A stretch of 64,000 bases of DNA from Desulfacinum hydrothermale DSM 13146. Its GTDB lineage: Bacteria > Desulfobacterota > Syntrophobacteria > Syntrophobacterales > DSM-9756. The notes beneath the pieces are model-generated. The model was not told the DNA's origin, made no database searches, and saw only the letters and a program-made list of their open reading frames with translations. The stretch is from contig NZ_FWXF01000001.1 of NCBI RefSeq assembly GCF_900176285.1, positions 187,802 to 251,801 of the forward strand. Reading direction: 5' to 3'. Made by a program: the position numbers and the translations under genes. Numbering within the stretch: the first letter of the stretch is position 1; every line of letters starts with the position of its first letter. Below are positions 26,251-35,487 of this stretch, piece by piece.

Positions 26251-26904
26251 TCAGACAATCACGAATTTCTTGATGAGGTGCACCACCTCGTCCGGCTCAT
26301 CCACCACCGTGACCAGATCCGGGTCGTCGGGGGAGATGAGGTGCCGGGCCAGGAGCGTGTCCTGGATCCATTGGAGCAGTCCATTCCAGTAGTCGCTTCC
26401 CACCAGGATCACGGGAAAGGGCTTGATGCGCTTGGTCTGCATGAGAGTGAGGGACTCGAAGATCTCGTCCAGGGTGCCGAATCCCCCGGGCATGCCCACG
26501 TAGGCCTGGGCGTACTTGACGAACATCACCTTGCGCACGAAGAAGTACTTGAACTTCACCTGCACATCGGCGTAGGGATTGCCCTCCTGTTCCATGGGAA
26601 GTTCGATGTTCAACCCCACGGACCGGGCACCTCCTTCCCGGGCTCCCTTGTTGCCGGCTTCCATGATGCCGGGCCCTCCGCCGGTGATGATGTTGTAGCC
26701 TTCCTGGGCCAGCTTTCGGGCGATTTCCACGGCCCTTTCGTAGTCGGGATCTCCGGGACGCACCCGGGCCGAACCGAACATGCTCACCGCCGGGTAGATG
26801 TCCGCCAATAAATCAAACCCGTCCACAAATTCCGCCATGATCTTGAACAGTCGCCAGGAATCCTGAACCGTCATTGCGTCTATGAGGTATTGGCGTTCAT
26901 TCAT
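26251..26904 (-). CDS. LOG family protein (TIGR00730)
   Basis: A 217-residue Rossmann-fold protein with ITGGGPGIMEAGN and the signature PGGFGTLDE, which define the LOG family; tested members are nucleoside 5'-monophosphate phosphoribohydrolases that release a free base. The ATG at 26904 has GGGAGAAGAG directly upstream; ATG 26919 is also possible. It is convergent with rng. It is the second gene in this window for a nucleotide-hydrolysing enzyme, after amn. Confidence 0.88.
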   Translation of the reverse strand: MNERQYLIDAMTVQDSWRLFKIMAEFVDGFDLLADIYPAVSMFGSARVRPGDPDYERAVEIARKLAQEGYNIITGGGPGIMEAGNKGAREGGARSVGLNIELPMEQEGNPYADVQVKFKYFFVRKVMFVKYAQAYVGMPGGFGTLDEIFESLTLMQTKRIKPFPVILVGSDYWNGLLQWIQDTLLARHLISPDDPDLVTVVDEPDEVVHLIKKFVIV

Positions 26905-27019
26905 GTGCTCTTCTCCCATGATGTGATGGATGATACCAATGGGGCCGCGGAAGGCTAGCCTATCACAGTGGGAGCCCGGGCCCCAAGGGCCGTGCAATCC
27001 GCCCCCGGAAGAGGGGCTT

Positions 27020-27238
27020 GGAGCTTGTCCGAAAATGGCCTTTCAGCCTTTTCGGGAGATTCCCAGTTGGGTGACATTCCACTGTGCCCTGTGGCTCTTT
27101 TTTTTTGCTTTGGTGGGGCGGGTTCGGAACCCGCCTCTATCTGCGGCCTAGCCAGGTCGGCAGCGCAAGCCCGCCTGGTAGTCCCAATCTCCCGTCTGCA
27201 CAAGAAAGGAGCAGTCCGGGCGTTCTCAGACAGGCTCC
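27020..27238 (-). repeat. Dispersed MITE/REP-like element, copy D (inverted)
   Basis: A 219-bp element with imperfect terminal inverted repeats: GGAGCTTGTCCGAAAATGGC at the left end and the complement of GGAGCCTGTCTGAGAACGCC at the right, differing mainly by transitions. Inside is a perfect 8-bp hairpin GGCGGGTT/AACCCGCC (27117-27135). The reverse complement aligns by eye with the copy at 40399-40613 over its whole length and with the copy at 54555. The rest of the 490-base gap (26905-27395) holds nothing else clear. Confidence 0.65.
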
Positions 27239-27301
27239 TCGATCGTCTTCCCTCCCCTTGCACTGTTTCTCTCTGCTCATCGGAAAGATGCTGGAAAGAT
27301 G

Positions 27302-27330
27302 TTGAAGGGTGATGGAAAATTCGTTATCAA
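27302..27330 (+). promoter_or_regulatory. Weak candidate promoter
   Basis: TTGAAG (27302-27307) and TATCAA (27325-27330) with a 17-base spacer, 65 bases before the small acidic protein gene and just after repeat copy D. Confidence 0.3.
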
Positions 27331-27395
27331 GCCCATGCGCCACGTGGTGCATACCAAGCGACTTTTCTCCAGACGGAAACGGAGGCCCATCGTTT

Positions 27396-27665
27396 ATGGA
27401 AATGAAAGAATTCATCAGAACCGCCCTCAGGAAGGTGAGCCGGAAGTTGGAAGCGGGCACCCTGGACCGGAACGAAGAGGGCTATTCCTTTGAGGAAGAG
27501 AAGCTGTTGGACTGGATTTGGATTGAACTCAAGGAAGAGGCGCCGGATAAGGATGCCGTCATCCAGATGGAGCTGGACGACTTGTACGAGATTATCGAAA
27601 GCGATGCCAAGCTCTACGACGAGTACCAGATTCTTCTGGAGTCCCTGAAGCCGGCGGAAGAGTAG
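27396..27665 (+). CDS. Small acidic conserved hypothetical protein
   Basis: An 89-residue, strongly acidic, helix-forming protein (FEEEKLLDWIWIELKEEAP, then MELDDLYEIIESDAKLYDEY). GGAGG lies 10 bases before the ATG. No membrane segment or known domain. It forms a single-gene unit between repeat copy D and a terminator. Confidence 0.65.
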   Translation: MEMKEFIRTALRKVSRKLEAGTLDRNEEGYSFEEEKLLDWIWIELKEEAPDKDAVIQMELDDLYEIIESDAKLYDEYQILLESLKPAEE

Positions 27666-27694
27666 CGGGACAATCCGGAATCCCATGAACAGGG

Positions 27695-27720
27695 AGCGCT
27701 CCACGGGGGGCGCTTTTTTT
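27695..27720 (+). terminator. Rho-independent terminator
   Basis: AGCGCTCC (27695-27702) pairs with GGGGCGCT (27707-27714, one G-U), loop ACGG, followed by seven T. It closes the small acidic protein gene 30 bases after its stop. Confidence 0.8.
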
Positions 27721-27754
27721 GTTGGGGCGTGGTGGTCCCCGGAAAGAGTGGAAG

Positions 27755-28927
27755 ATGGACCAAGTGCAACTGAAGCCGGGCGCGGAGCGAAGGGTGCTCC
27801 AAGGGCACCGCTGGATCTTCAGCAACGAAGTGGACGGCTCCCTCAAGGCGTACCGGCCGGGCCAATGGGTGGACGTGGTCTCCTCCAAGGGCGTGCCGTT
27901 GGGTTCGGGCTACATCAACCCCCACTCCCTCATCGCCGTGCGCCTGGCGGGGCCCACCGGGCTGAGACCGGATCGGGCGTGGCTGGAGGAACGTCTCCGC
28001 CGGGCCCTGGACTACCGGGAACGCGCCTATCCCGGTGAGAAGACCTATCGGCTGGTTTACGGCGAATCGGACGGGCTTCCCGGGCTGATCGTGGACCGCT
28101 ATGAGCAGGTGCTGGTCACCCAGGTCACCACGGCGGGCATGGCCGCCCTGGAGCCCATGGTGCACCAGGTGCTGGTGGATTTCTTCCAGCCCCGCGCCCT
28201 GGTGGTTCGAAACGACACCCGCGCGCGCCTCCTGGAAGGCCTTTCGTTGGAAAAACGAGTGAGCCACGGGGTTGTGGCGGAACCCGTCCAGGTGCCGCTC
28301 CACGGGCTCAGCCTGACCGTGGATCCTCTGAACGGCCAAAAGACCGGACTCTTCCTGGATCAGCGGGACAACCGGGAAGCACTTCGCCGGTGGGTGAAAG
28401 ACGCGGAGGTGCTCGATCTCTTCTGCTATCAGGGGACCTGGAGCCTGGTGGCCGCGGCGTCCGGGGCCCAAAGGGTGGTGGGGGTGGACCAGTCCAAGGA
28501 AGCCGTGGAGCGGGCGGCCCGGGATGCGGCCGCCAATGGCCTGGACGATCGGTGCCGGTTCCACGCCTCGGAGGTGCTGGACTTTCTCAAACGGGCCGGC
28601 CGAAACGCCTTCGATGTGGTGGTCCTGGATCCCCCGGCCTTCGCCAAGACCAAGGGTGCTGTCAAGAACGCCCTTCGAGGCTATACCGACATCAATCGGC
28701 GGGCCCTGCTGGCGCTGCGGCCGGGGGGTGTCCTGGTGAGCTGTTCCTGTTCGTACCACGTTTCCCAATCGGCCTTCCAGCAGATGCTGGTCCGAGCCGC
28801 CCAGGCGGCGGGAAGGATGGTGCGGGTGCTGGAAGTCCGAGGCCAGGCCCTGGATCATCCCGTTCTGGCCGCCATGCCGGAAACCCGCTACCTGAAGTGC
28901 TTCTTCCTGCAGGTCCTGGAAAGATGA
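27755..28927 (+). CDS. Class I rRNA methyltransferase, RlmI-like (PUA + SAM domain)
   Basis: A 390-residue protein with an N-terminal PUA domain (residues 1-75, VLQGHRWIFSNEV) and a C-terminal Rossmann methyltransferase: VLDLFCYQGTWSL (motif I), VGVDQSKEAVE (motif II), VVLDPPAFAK (motif IV, DPP) and SCSCSYHVS, whose Cys is the catalytic candidate. This is the RlmI/YccW family (23S rRNA m5C1962). The ATG follows GGAAAGAGTGGAAG. The exact target base in this organism is inferred. Confidence 0.88.
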   Translation: MDQVQLKPGAERRVLQGHRWIFSNEVDGSLKAYRPGQWVDVVSSKGVPLGSGYINPHSLIAVRLAGPTGLRPDRAWLEERLRRALDYRERAYPGEKTYRLVYGESDGLPGLIVDRYEQVLVTQVTTAGMAALEPMVHQVLVDFFQPRALVVRNDTRARLLEGLSLEKRVSHGVVAEPVQVPLHGLSLTVDPLNGQKTGLFLDQRDNREALRRWVKDAEVLDLFCYQGTWSLVAAASGAQRVVGVDQSKEAVERAARDAAANGLDDRCRFHASEVLDFLKRAGRNAFDVVVLDPPAFAKTKGAVKNALRGYTDINRRALLALRPGGVLVSCSCSYHVSQSAFQQMLVRAAQAAGRMVRVLEVRGQALDHPVLAAMPETRYLKCFFLQVLER

Positions 28928-29097
28928 CCGCGCGACCGACTTCGGACGCCGGCTTTACAAGAGAGCGGGAAATGGATTAACTAGGAAGGCAAGGAACTGC
29001 CACGCTTTACCATTAGCCCACGGCGGCTTTCAACGGGCATGATGGAAAGGTTCCTGCACCGCATCGAACCGCCAAGGCTTAGCTGAAGGAGTTGTCC

Positions 29098-29781
29098 ATG
29101 ACACGCTGGTTCCTGAAACGACTTGTGCACGTCGTCCCCGTTTTTTCTCTCGTCGTCCTGTCCTTTTTCTTTACGGGTCCGGTGGGCGCCCAAGATCCGG
29201 GTCCCACGGACGTCATCAAGAGCGGCACCGAGCGGGCCCTGGCGATCCTCAACGTCTGCCGGGACGAAGAGCCCGACCAGGTGCGCCGGCAACGGCGGGA
29301 ACAGATCAAACAGATCGCCTATGACTATGTGGACTTTGAAGAGATGGGCCGGCGCGCCCTGGGCCGCCACTGGAAAAAGCTCACACCGGCACAGCAAGAC
29401 GAGTTTCTTCGACTGTTCAAAGACCTGCTCTACTTCACCTACATCGGTCGGGTGGACACCTACACCTGCGGCCAGACCCAGACCATCGCCTATGACGAAG
29501 AGAGGATCCTGGGCCGCTACGCCCTGGTGAAGACCCGCGTGTCCTACCAGGACAAGATGGTTCCCGTGGAATACCGCATGATCCGAAAAGACAAGGGCTG
29601 GATGGTCTACGACGTGGTGATCGAAGGGGTGAGCTATGTGAACAACTACCGCAAGCAGTTCGATTCCATCCTGGTGAACAAGTCGGTGGACGATCTGTTC
29701 GCCCTGCTCAAGGAAAAGGTCGCCGAGTTGGAAAAGAATGACAGCCTTGGGGCCGGAAGGACATCGAAAGAGGCTTCGTGA
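29098..29781 (+). CDS. mlaC: MlaC/Ttg2D-type phospholipid-binding periplasmic protein
   Basis: A 227-residue protein with a signal peptide (Arg/Lys start, hydrophobic core 10-28, cleavage near GAQD). The mature part shows the MlaC pattern: YVDFEEMGRRALGRHWKKLTPAQ followed by alternating beta strands and GWMVYDVVIEGVSYVNNYR. MlaC shuttles phospholipids between the outer-membrane MlaA and inner-membrane MlaFEDB systems; those partners are not next to it here. GAAGGAG precedes the ATG. Its 3' end overlaps radC by 44 bases. Confidence 0.9.
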   Translation: MTRWFLKRLVHVVPVFSLVVLSFFFTGPVGAQDPGPTDVIKSGTERALAILNVCRDEEPDQVRRQRREQIKQIAYDYVDFEEMGRRALGRHWKKLTPAQQDEFLRLFKDLLYFTYIGRVDTYTCGQTQTIAYDEERILGRYALVKTRVSYQDKMVPVEYRMIRKDKGWMVYDVVIEGVSYVNNYRKQFDSILVNKSVDDLFALLKEKVAELEKNDSLGAGRTSKEAS

Positions 29782-30418
29782 GCGGTTCCTTCGAAGCGGA
29801 CTGGAGGGGTTCCATGACCACGAGGTTCTGGAACTTCTGCTCACCTTCGCCATCCCCCGCCGGGACGTGAAACCCGTGGCCCGGGCCCTCCTGGAGCGGT
29901 TTCAGTCGCTGTCCGCCGTTTTGGACGCCTCGGCGCAGGAACTGACCCGCGTGAACGGCGTGGGCCCCCACGCGGCCCTGCTCCTCACCCTGCTTCCCCG
30001 CGTTCTGGAAAGATACCATCGGGATCGGTGGCGATCCGTCACCACACTGAGTTCCACCCGGGAGGCCGTGCGCTATCTCCAGGGGCACCTGGAGGCGGAG
30101 CGCAAGGAGGTCTTCTGCATCCTGGCTCTCAACAGTCAGAACGGCCTGATCGCTGTGGAGCGGATCCAGGAGGGAACCGTCAATCGCACCGCTGTCTTCC
30201 CCCGCCTGGTGGTGGAGGCGGCCCTGAGGCACCGGGCCACGGCCGTGATCCTGGCCCACAACCATCCCAGCGGGGAACCGGAGCCGTCCGTGGCCGACCG
30301 GCAGCTCACCCGCAAGCTGCGCCGCCTTTTGGGGGATCTGGACATCGCCGTTCACGATCACATCATCCTGGCGGGCCCCCGCCACTATTCCTTTGCCGAA
30401 AGAGGAGAGATGGACTGA
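29738..30418 (+). CDS. radC: RadC/JAB-domain protein
   Basis: A 226-residue RadC-family protein. Residues 1-90 form the helical N-terminal part (DHEVLELLLTFAIPRRDVKPVARALLE and an HhH-like VNGVGPHAALLL), and the C-terminal JAMM metalloprotease-like domain has the metal motif HNHPSGEPEPS with a trailing Asp. Once named for DNA repair, its role is unsettled. The ATG lies inside mlaC, a 44-base overlap. Confidence 0.92.
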   Translation: MTALGPEGHRKRLRERFLRSGLEGFHDHEVLELLLTFAIPRRDVKPVARALLERFQSLSAVLDASAQELTRVNGVGPHAALLLTLLPRVLERYHRDRWRSVTTLSSTREAVRYLQGHLEAERKEVFCILALNSQNGLIAVERIQEGTVNRTAVFPRLVVEAALRHRATAVILAHNHPSGEPEPSVADRQLTRKLRRLLGDLDIAVHDHIILAGPRHYSFAERGEMD

Positions 30419-31452
30419 TGGAAGCGACCATGCCGGCCGTGGTGGTGCGCGAAACGGAAGGCAAGGGCGGCTGGAACGCCCTGGAGCTCGCCCGGGTGCC
30501 CCGTCCCGTGGTGCCATCGGGGGAGGTGCTGGTACAGGTGGAAGCCTGCTCCGTCAACCGGGCGGATCTGCTGCAGCGCCGCGGTCTCTATCCTCCTCCC
30601 CCGGGCGCTCCGGACATCCCGGGCCTGGACCTGGCGGGCTACGTGGTGGAAGGGGGGCCGACGCAGGTTTCCTGGCAGCAGGGCGATCGGGTCTTCGGCG
30701 TGGTGGCCGGTGGCGGTTATGGGCGATACTGCGCCGTGCCCGCGGAACACCTTCTTCCCATCCCGGACAACCTTTCCTTTGTGGAAGCCGCGGCCGCCGC
30801 GGAAGTCTTCGTGGTGGCCCATCTCAACCTCTTCCTGGAAGCGGGGCTGGGTCCCGGAGAGAGGCTGCTCCTGCACGGGGGCGGAAGCGGCGTGGGAACG
30901 GCCGCCATCCAGCTGGCCAAGGCCCGAGGCGCTCAAGTGGCCGTCACCTGCGGCGAAGCTTGGAAAATCAAACGATGCCGAACATTGGGGGCGGACCTGG
31001 CGGTCTGTTACAGGGATGAGGATTTCTGGGACGCACTCCGCCGGTGGTCCGGAAACCGGGGTGTGGACGTGGTTCTGGACTGGATCGGCGCCCCCTACCT
31101 GGAAAGGCACCTGGATCTTCTGGCTCTCCGGGGGCGCCTGGTCTTCATCGGGCTCATGGGCGGCCACCAGGCCCACTTTTCCCTGGCCCCCCTGCTCACC
31201 AAGCGGCTCCGCCTGGTGGGGTCGGTGCTTCGTAGCCGGTCCCGGGAAGAAAAGGCGAAGATTCTGTCCGACTTCCAGCACCACGTGCTGCCTCTGCTGG
31301 CTCGGGGGGACGTGAAGCCCGTGGTGGACCGGATCTTTCCCATCGCCGAGGCGGAAGCGGCCCATCGGTACTTGAAGGATGGAAAGCATTTCGGCAAGAT
31401 CGTCCTGTGCTGGAAGGACGACGGCGGGCGCCATGGCGCCGATCTGGTTTGA
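30418..31452 (+). CDS. NAD(P)H-quinone oxidoreductase (zinc-free MDR, PIG3-like)
   Basis: A 344-residue medium-chain reductase. The N-terminal GroES-like part has SVNRADLLQRRGLYPPPPG, the quinone reductase/PIG3 signature, and lacks the Cys/His ligands of the catalytic zinc. The nucleotide fold has LLHGGGSGVGTAAIQLA. The start overlaps the radC stop (TGATG) and follows GAGGAGAG. The likely activity is NADPH-dependent quinone reduction. Confidence 0.88.
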   Translation: MEATMPAVVVRETEGKGGWNALELARVPRPVVPSGEVLVQVEACSVNRADLLQRRGLYPPPPGAPDIPGLDLAGYVVEGGPTQVSWQQGDRVFGVVAGGGYGRYCAVPAEHLLPIPDNLSFVEAAAAAEVFVVAHLNLFLEAGLGPGERLLLHGGGSGVGTAAIQLAKARGAQVAVTCGEAWKIKRCRTLGADLAVCYRDEDFWDALRRWSGNRGVDVVLDWIGAPYLERHLDLLALRGRLVFIGLMGGHQAHFSLAPLLTKRLRLVGSVLRSRSREEKAKILSDFQHHVLPLLARGDVKPVVDRIFPIAEAEAAHRYLKDGKHFGKIVLCWKDDGGRHGADLV

Positions 31453-31470
31453 AAGGACAAGGGGATTCAG

Positions 31471-32274
31471 GTGGGGCGAGAAAACGGTCGGGGATGGATT
31501 GCGCTGGAAGAGGTGGATCTTGTGCGATCGGGAAAGGAGATCCTGCGGGGGATCTCCTGGCGCGTGAACCCGGGCCAGCACTGGGCCGTGGTGGGGGCCA
31601 ACGGGTCGGGAAAGACCACGCTCCTCCTTTTGCTCGCAGGATACCTGTGGCCCACCCGGGGTGCGGTCACGGTGCTGGGCAAAAGGTTCGGGCAAGTGGA
31701 CCTGAGGGAACTGAGGAAGCGCATCGGCTGGGTGGGATCCTTCCTGCAGGAACAGATCCCTCCCGGTCAGCGCCCCTTGGATCTGATCGTGGGCGGCAAA
31801 TTCGCCTCCATCGGCGTTTTCCACACGCCGTCGGCGGCGGACTATGAAAAGGCGCGGGGACTGGCCCAGCGACTGGGATGCGCTCACGTGATGGAACGCC
31901 CCTACGGGGTGCTGAGCCAGGGGGAAAAGCAGCGGGTTCTCATCGCTCGGGCGCTCATGTGCGATCCCCGCCTTCTCATCCTGGACGAGCCCTGTTCCGG
32001 ACTGGACCTGGTGGCTCGAGAGGATCTGCTGGCTTCCTTGAACGATCTGGGCGGATCCCAGGGAGGGCCCACGCTGGTGCTGGTCACCCATCATCTGGAG
32101 GAGATCATGCCCGTCTTTTCCCACGTTCTGCTTCTCAAAGACGGCCGTGGCCTGGCCCAGGGGCCCAAGGACCGGGTGCTCACGGCCCAAAACCTAGAAG
32201 CGGCCTTCCGCATCGCCATGGACGTGCAGCGGCGGGACGGGCGCTTCTGGGCCCACCCCCGCCTCAACTGCTGA
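31471..32274 (+). CDS. ABC transporter ATP-binding protein
   Basis: A 267-residue ATPase with GANGSGKTT (Walker A), LSQGEKQR (signature), LLILDEPCSGLD (Walker B and D-loop) and VTHHLEE (switch His). It resembles the ModF/YlmA-like class found without a permease. No membrane component is adjacent, so it may be a soluble or orphan ATPase. A GTG start after AAGGGG was chosen. It is convergent with the acyl-CoA dehydrogenase gene. Confidence 0.87.
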   Translation: MGRENGRGWIALEEVDLVRSGKEILRGISWRVNPGQHWAVVGANGSGKTTLLLLLAGYLWPTRGAVTVLGKRFGQVDLRELRKRIGWVGSFLQEQIPPGQRPLDLIVGGKFASIGVFHTPSAADYEKARGLAQRLGCAHVMERPYGVLSQGEKQRVLIARALMCDPRLLILDEPCSGLDLVAREDLLASLNDLGGSQGGPTLVLVTHHLEEIMPVFSHVLLLKDGRGLAQGPKDRVLTAQNLEAAFRIAMDVQRRDGRFWAHPRLNC

Positions 32275-32288
32275 TCCCGCCGGAAGGC

Positions 32289-33533
32289 CTACTCGTAGAC
32301 CTTTTCTTCCACGTCGTCGGCGCCCGGGGCGTCCATCTCCGCGTCCCGGGTGAGGCGTGCTTCCTTCATCTTCCAGTATTCCTTGTACCACTCGTTGGCG
32401 ATGATCATCGACATGATCTCGTTGGTGCCGGTCCAGATGGAGGCCAGCCGAAGATCCCGGTAGATGCGTTCCACGGGGAAGATGGTGGTGTAGCCGATCC
32501 CGCCCATGACCTGCATGGCGTTGTGGGCCACCTTCTGACACGATTCGGTGACGAATTTTTTCGTCTCCGAGATCATGCGCCGGACGGTGGAAGCCGGTGC
32601 ACCTTGGTCCACCGCCCGGGCGGTCACATGGACCATGGCCCGAGAGGCGTCCAGGAGCATGGCCGCTTCGGCCACCTGGAAGCTCACCCCCTGGAATTCG
32701 TTGATGGGCTGGCCGAAGGCCTTCCGGCGCGTGGAATAGCCCGTGGCCACCTCCAGGGCGGGTCGGGCGGCTCCTATGGTCATGGCGGCCGTTCCCAGGC
32801 GCTCGGGGATCATCATGGTCTTGAAGACCTCCACGCCGCCGTTCACCGTCCCCAGCACGTTTTCCTTGGGCACCTTCACGTCCCGAAAGACCAGGCGGCT
32901 GGTGCCCCCGCCGCGGCAGCCCATGAGGCCGTAGAGGTAGGAGGTTTCCACCCCCGGACCCCGGTCCACGATGAAGCAGGTGATCCCCCGGTGGGGTTCG
33001 GCCTGCGGGTCCGTGCGGGCATAAACCAGGAAGAAATCGGCGCCTTCCCCGCCCACGATGAAGCGCTTCTGGCCGTTGAGGACGAAGTGGTCGCCCCGGT
33101 CCACCGCCGTGGTGGTGGCGCCGAAAAAGTCCGATCCGCCCCGCGGTTCGGTGAGGCATTCGGCGGCGAAGATCTGGCCTTTGAGCAGCGGCACCACGTA
33201 GCGCTCCTTCTGGGCATCGGTGCCGTGGAGCACAATGGCGTCACAGACCAGTTCCGCCCCCACCCCGAAGGTGCAGGCGAAGATGTAGCCCAGGGTTCCC
33301 ACTTCCTCCATGGCCACGCAGGTGCTCACCCAGTCCATCTCCCGGCCGCCCCATTTTTTGGGATAGCGGCAGCCCAGGAGGTTCCGGCGCCCGGCTTCCT
33401 GCAAAAACTCCTTGGGAAAGCGGATCTTGTCCGCGTCCATGTCCAGGATCATCTGACGCGGCACGGACTTGACGAAATCACGCACCTCGTCGCGCCACCG
33501 GCGCGTCCTTTCATCCAACAAGTGATCGAACAT
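32289..33533 (-). CDS. Acyl-CoA dehydrogenase (catalytic Glu on helix G)
   Basis: A 414-residue FAD-dependent dehydrogenase that forms the alpha,beta double bond of an acyl-CoA. AECLTEPRGGSD and GGIGYTTIFPVERIYRDLR are family signatures. The usual catalytic Glu (YEGT) is Thr368 in SIWTGT, but a Glu244 in MIPERLG matches the alternative base used by long-chain and isovaleryl-CoA dehydrogenases. It is the last gene of the LiuR-like operon, 23 bases after the ligase. AAGGAGAG precedes the ATG. The C-terminal tail is acidic. Confidence 0.92.
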   Translation of the reverse strand: MFDHLLDERTRRWRDEVRDFVKSVPRQMILDMDADKIRFPKEFLQEAGRRNLLGCRYPKKWGGREMDWVSTCVAMEEVGTLGYIFACTFGVGAELVCDAIVLHGTDAQKERYVVPLLKGQIFAAECLTEPRGGSDFFGATTTAVDRGDHFVLNGQKRFIVGGEGADFFLVYARTDPQAEPHRGITCFIVDRGPGVETSYLYGLMGCRGGGTSRLVFRDVKVPKENVLGTVNGGVEVFKTMMIPERLGTAAMTIGAARPALEVATGYSTRRKAFGQPINEFQGVSFQVAEAAMLLDASRAMVHVTARAVDQGAPASTVRRMISETKKFVTESCQKVAHNAMQVMGGIGYTTIFPVERIYRDLRLASIWTGTNEIMSMIIANEWYKEYWKMKEARLTRDAEMDAPGADDVEEKVYE

Positions 33534-33556
33534 GACCGTCTCTCCTTTTATCGGCC

Positions 33557-35059
33557 TCAGAACATTTCCCGAAGCCTGAACTTCATCACCTTGCCGGTGG
33601 GGGTGTGGGGCAGGGCGTCCACGAAATGGTAGATGCGGGGGATCTTGTACTTGGCCAGCCGATCTTGGAGAAACCGGTTGAGCGCTTCCGCGCTGGGTTC
33701 CGTTCCCGGGGCCGGCACAACCACGGCCGTCACCGTTTCGCCCCAGTGGGGATGGGGGGTGCCGATCACGGCCACCTGGGCCACGTGCGGGTGTTCGGCC
33801 AGAACGTCCTCCACTTCCTTGGAATAGACGTTCTCGCCCCCGGTCACGATCATGTCTTTCAGCCGATCGACGATGGTGAGGTATCCGTCCTCGTCGATAC
33901 GGGCCATGTCCCCGGTGCGGTACCAACCGTCGTGAAAGGCTTGGCGGGTGGCTTCGGGATCGTTGAGATAGCCCTGCATCATGGAGTCGGCCTTGAGCCA
34001 GATCTCACCCGTTTCGCCCGGACCGGCTTCCTCGGTCTCCGACTTCATGACCCGAAGGTCCGCACCGGGAAGTGCCTTGTTCCCGATGGATCCCGCCTTG
34101 GCCGCATGGGCCTGAGGCGGCAGCACCGTGCCGGTGGGGCCCGCCTCCGTCATGCCGTAGACCTGGTAGAACCGATCGCTCTTGTAGTGGGCCTGGAGCA
34201 TGCGGACCGTGTCCGGGGCGATGGGGCCGCCGCCGTAGATCCAGGCCCGCATGGACGAAAGGTCGAAGTCGTCGAAGGTGGGGACCATCTGGAGCGGCAT
34301 GAGATAGGAGATGGGGGCACCGAAGTAGACGGTGCACCGCTCGTCCTGGATGGCCTGGAGGAAGTGGAGCGGGTGGTACTCACGAAGAAGCACCGTGGTG
34401 GCCCCCACGTAGGAAGCGCCAAGGAACCAGTTGTTGAGAGGCGAAGAGTGCCAGATGGGCATGGCCATGAGGAGCCGGTCTTCTTCGTCCATCTTCACGG
34501 CAAGGGCCCCGGTGATGGCCGCCATGACCACGCTCCGGTGGGTGAGGACGCAGCCCTTGGGTTTTCCCGTGGTGCCGCTGGTGTAGAGGATCTCGGCCGT
34601 GGCGTCGTCGGAGATGGCCACGGCCTGGAACGCGGGGGCGGTCTCCAGGAGATCGGCCAGGAGAGGGCGGCCCGGGGCCGGGCTGTCCAGGGCGATCTGG
34701 GGGATGGAAAGGGTCAGGGCGTCGATGCTTTGGACCAGGGATCCGTCGAAAAAGAAGATCTTGGCCCCGCTGTGTTTTAGAATGTAGTCCACTTCCGGTG
34801 CGGCCAGCTTGTGGTTGACGGGCACCACGGCCGCCCCGGTCTTCTGGGCACCGAAAAAGACCGTGATGAAATCGGGCGTGTTGGGGCTCATGATGGCCAC
34901 CACGTCCCCGGCTTGGATGCCGTGGGATTGCAAAATACCCGCCGCCCGTTCGGCCCGATCCTTCAGATCAAGAAACGACACACCGCGGCCCCGGGTGCGG
35001 ATCGCGTCCTTGGATCCGAACTTGCGTGCGTTTCGGTCCACCATTTCCACCAGGTTCAT
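33557..35059 (-). CDS. AMP-dependent acyl-CoA ligase
   Basis: A 500-residue ANL-superfamily enzyme activating a carboxylic acid to its CoA ester. P-loop YTSGTTGKPKG, YGMTEAGPTGT, the WYRTGD hinge region and the C-terminal catalytic Lys in TPTGKVMKF are all present. The ATG overlaps the merR stop (ATGA) and has GGGAGGAG upstream, so it is controlled with the regulator. Substrate not predictable; the dehydrogenase downstream would act on its product. Confidence 0.93.
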   Translation of the reverse strand: MNLVEMVDRNARKFGSKDAIRTRGRGVSFLDLKDRAERAAGILQSHGIQAGDVVAIMSPNTPDFITVFFGAQKTGAAVVPVNHKLAAPEVDYILKHSGAKIFFFDGSLVQSIDALTLSIPQIALDSPAPGRPLLADLLETAPAFQAVAISDDATAEILYTSGTTGKPKGCVLTHRSVVMAAITGALAVKMDEEDRLLMAMPIWHSSPLNNWFLGASYVGATTVLLREYHPLHFLQAIQDERCTVYFGAPISYLMPLQMVPTFDDFDLSSMRAWIYGGGPIAPDTVRMLQAHYKSDRFYQVYGMTEAGPTGTVLPPQAHAAKAGSIGNKALPGADLRVMKSETEEAGPGETGEIWLKADSMMQGYLNDPEATRQAFHDGWYRTGDMARIDEDGYLTIVDRLKDMIVTGGENVYSKEVEDVLAEHPHVAQVAVIGTPHPHWGETVTAVVVPAPGTEPSAEALNRFLQDRLAKYKIPRIYHFVDALPHTPTGKVMKFRLREMF

Positions 35060-35472
35060 GGCTTCTCCTCCCGTTGGAGTTCTTCCAGGCGCCTTTCCAG
35101 CTTCTTCTGCACGGCCAGAAGATCCTGTTCCAGGAGGACGAGATCCCGCATGCGTTCCCGGATCTCCTGGAGCTTTCTTCGGCCGTAGTCCAGGCTCTTT
35201 TGGATCTGGGACACTTCGTCCAAATCGGTATGGGCCATGCCGATCATCTCGGCGATCTCGTCCAGGCTGAACCCGAAGCGCTTGCCCCGAAGGATGAGTT
35301 TCAGCCGCGCGCGGTCCTTGGGCGTGTAGATGCGCTGATTGCCCGGGGTGCGCCGGGGGCTGATGAGGCCCTTTTCTTCGTAGAAGCGGATGGCCCGGGG
35401 GCTGATGTCCAACTGCGCGGCCAGCTGGGAGATGCTGAAGGTCTGTTGGGTGTTTTTTTTGGGTGACGTCAT
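35056..35472 (-). CDS. MerR-family regulator (LiuR-like)
   Basis: A 138-residue MerR protein: winged helix (FSISQLAAQLDISPRAIRFYEEKGLISPRR) followed by a long dimerisation coiled coil. It lacks metal-binding Cys and resembles LiuR/PsrA-associated MerR regulators of branched-chain and fatty-acid catabolism. A perfect 20-bp palindrome lies 15 bases upstream of its start, so it is probably autoregulated and controls the ligase and dehydrogenase behind it. Confidence 0.87.
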   Translation of the reverse strand: MTSPKKNTQQTFSISQLAAQLDISPRAIRFYEEKGLISPRRTPGNQRIYTPKDRARLKLILRGKRFGFSLDEIAEMIGMAHTDLDEVSQIQKSLDYGRRKLQEIRERMRDLVLLEQDLLAVQKKLERRLEELQREEKP

Positions 35473-35487
35473 GGGATCCTCCCACCA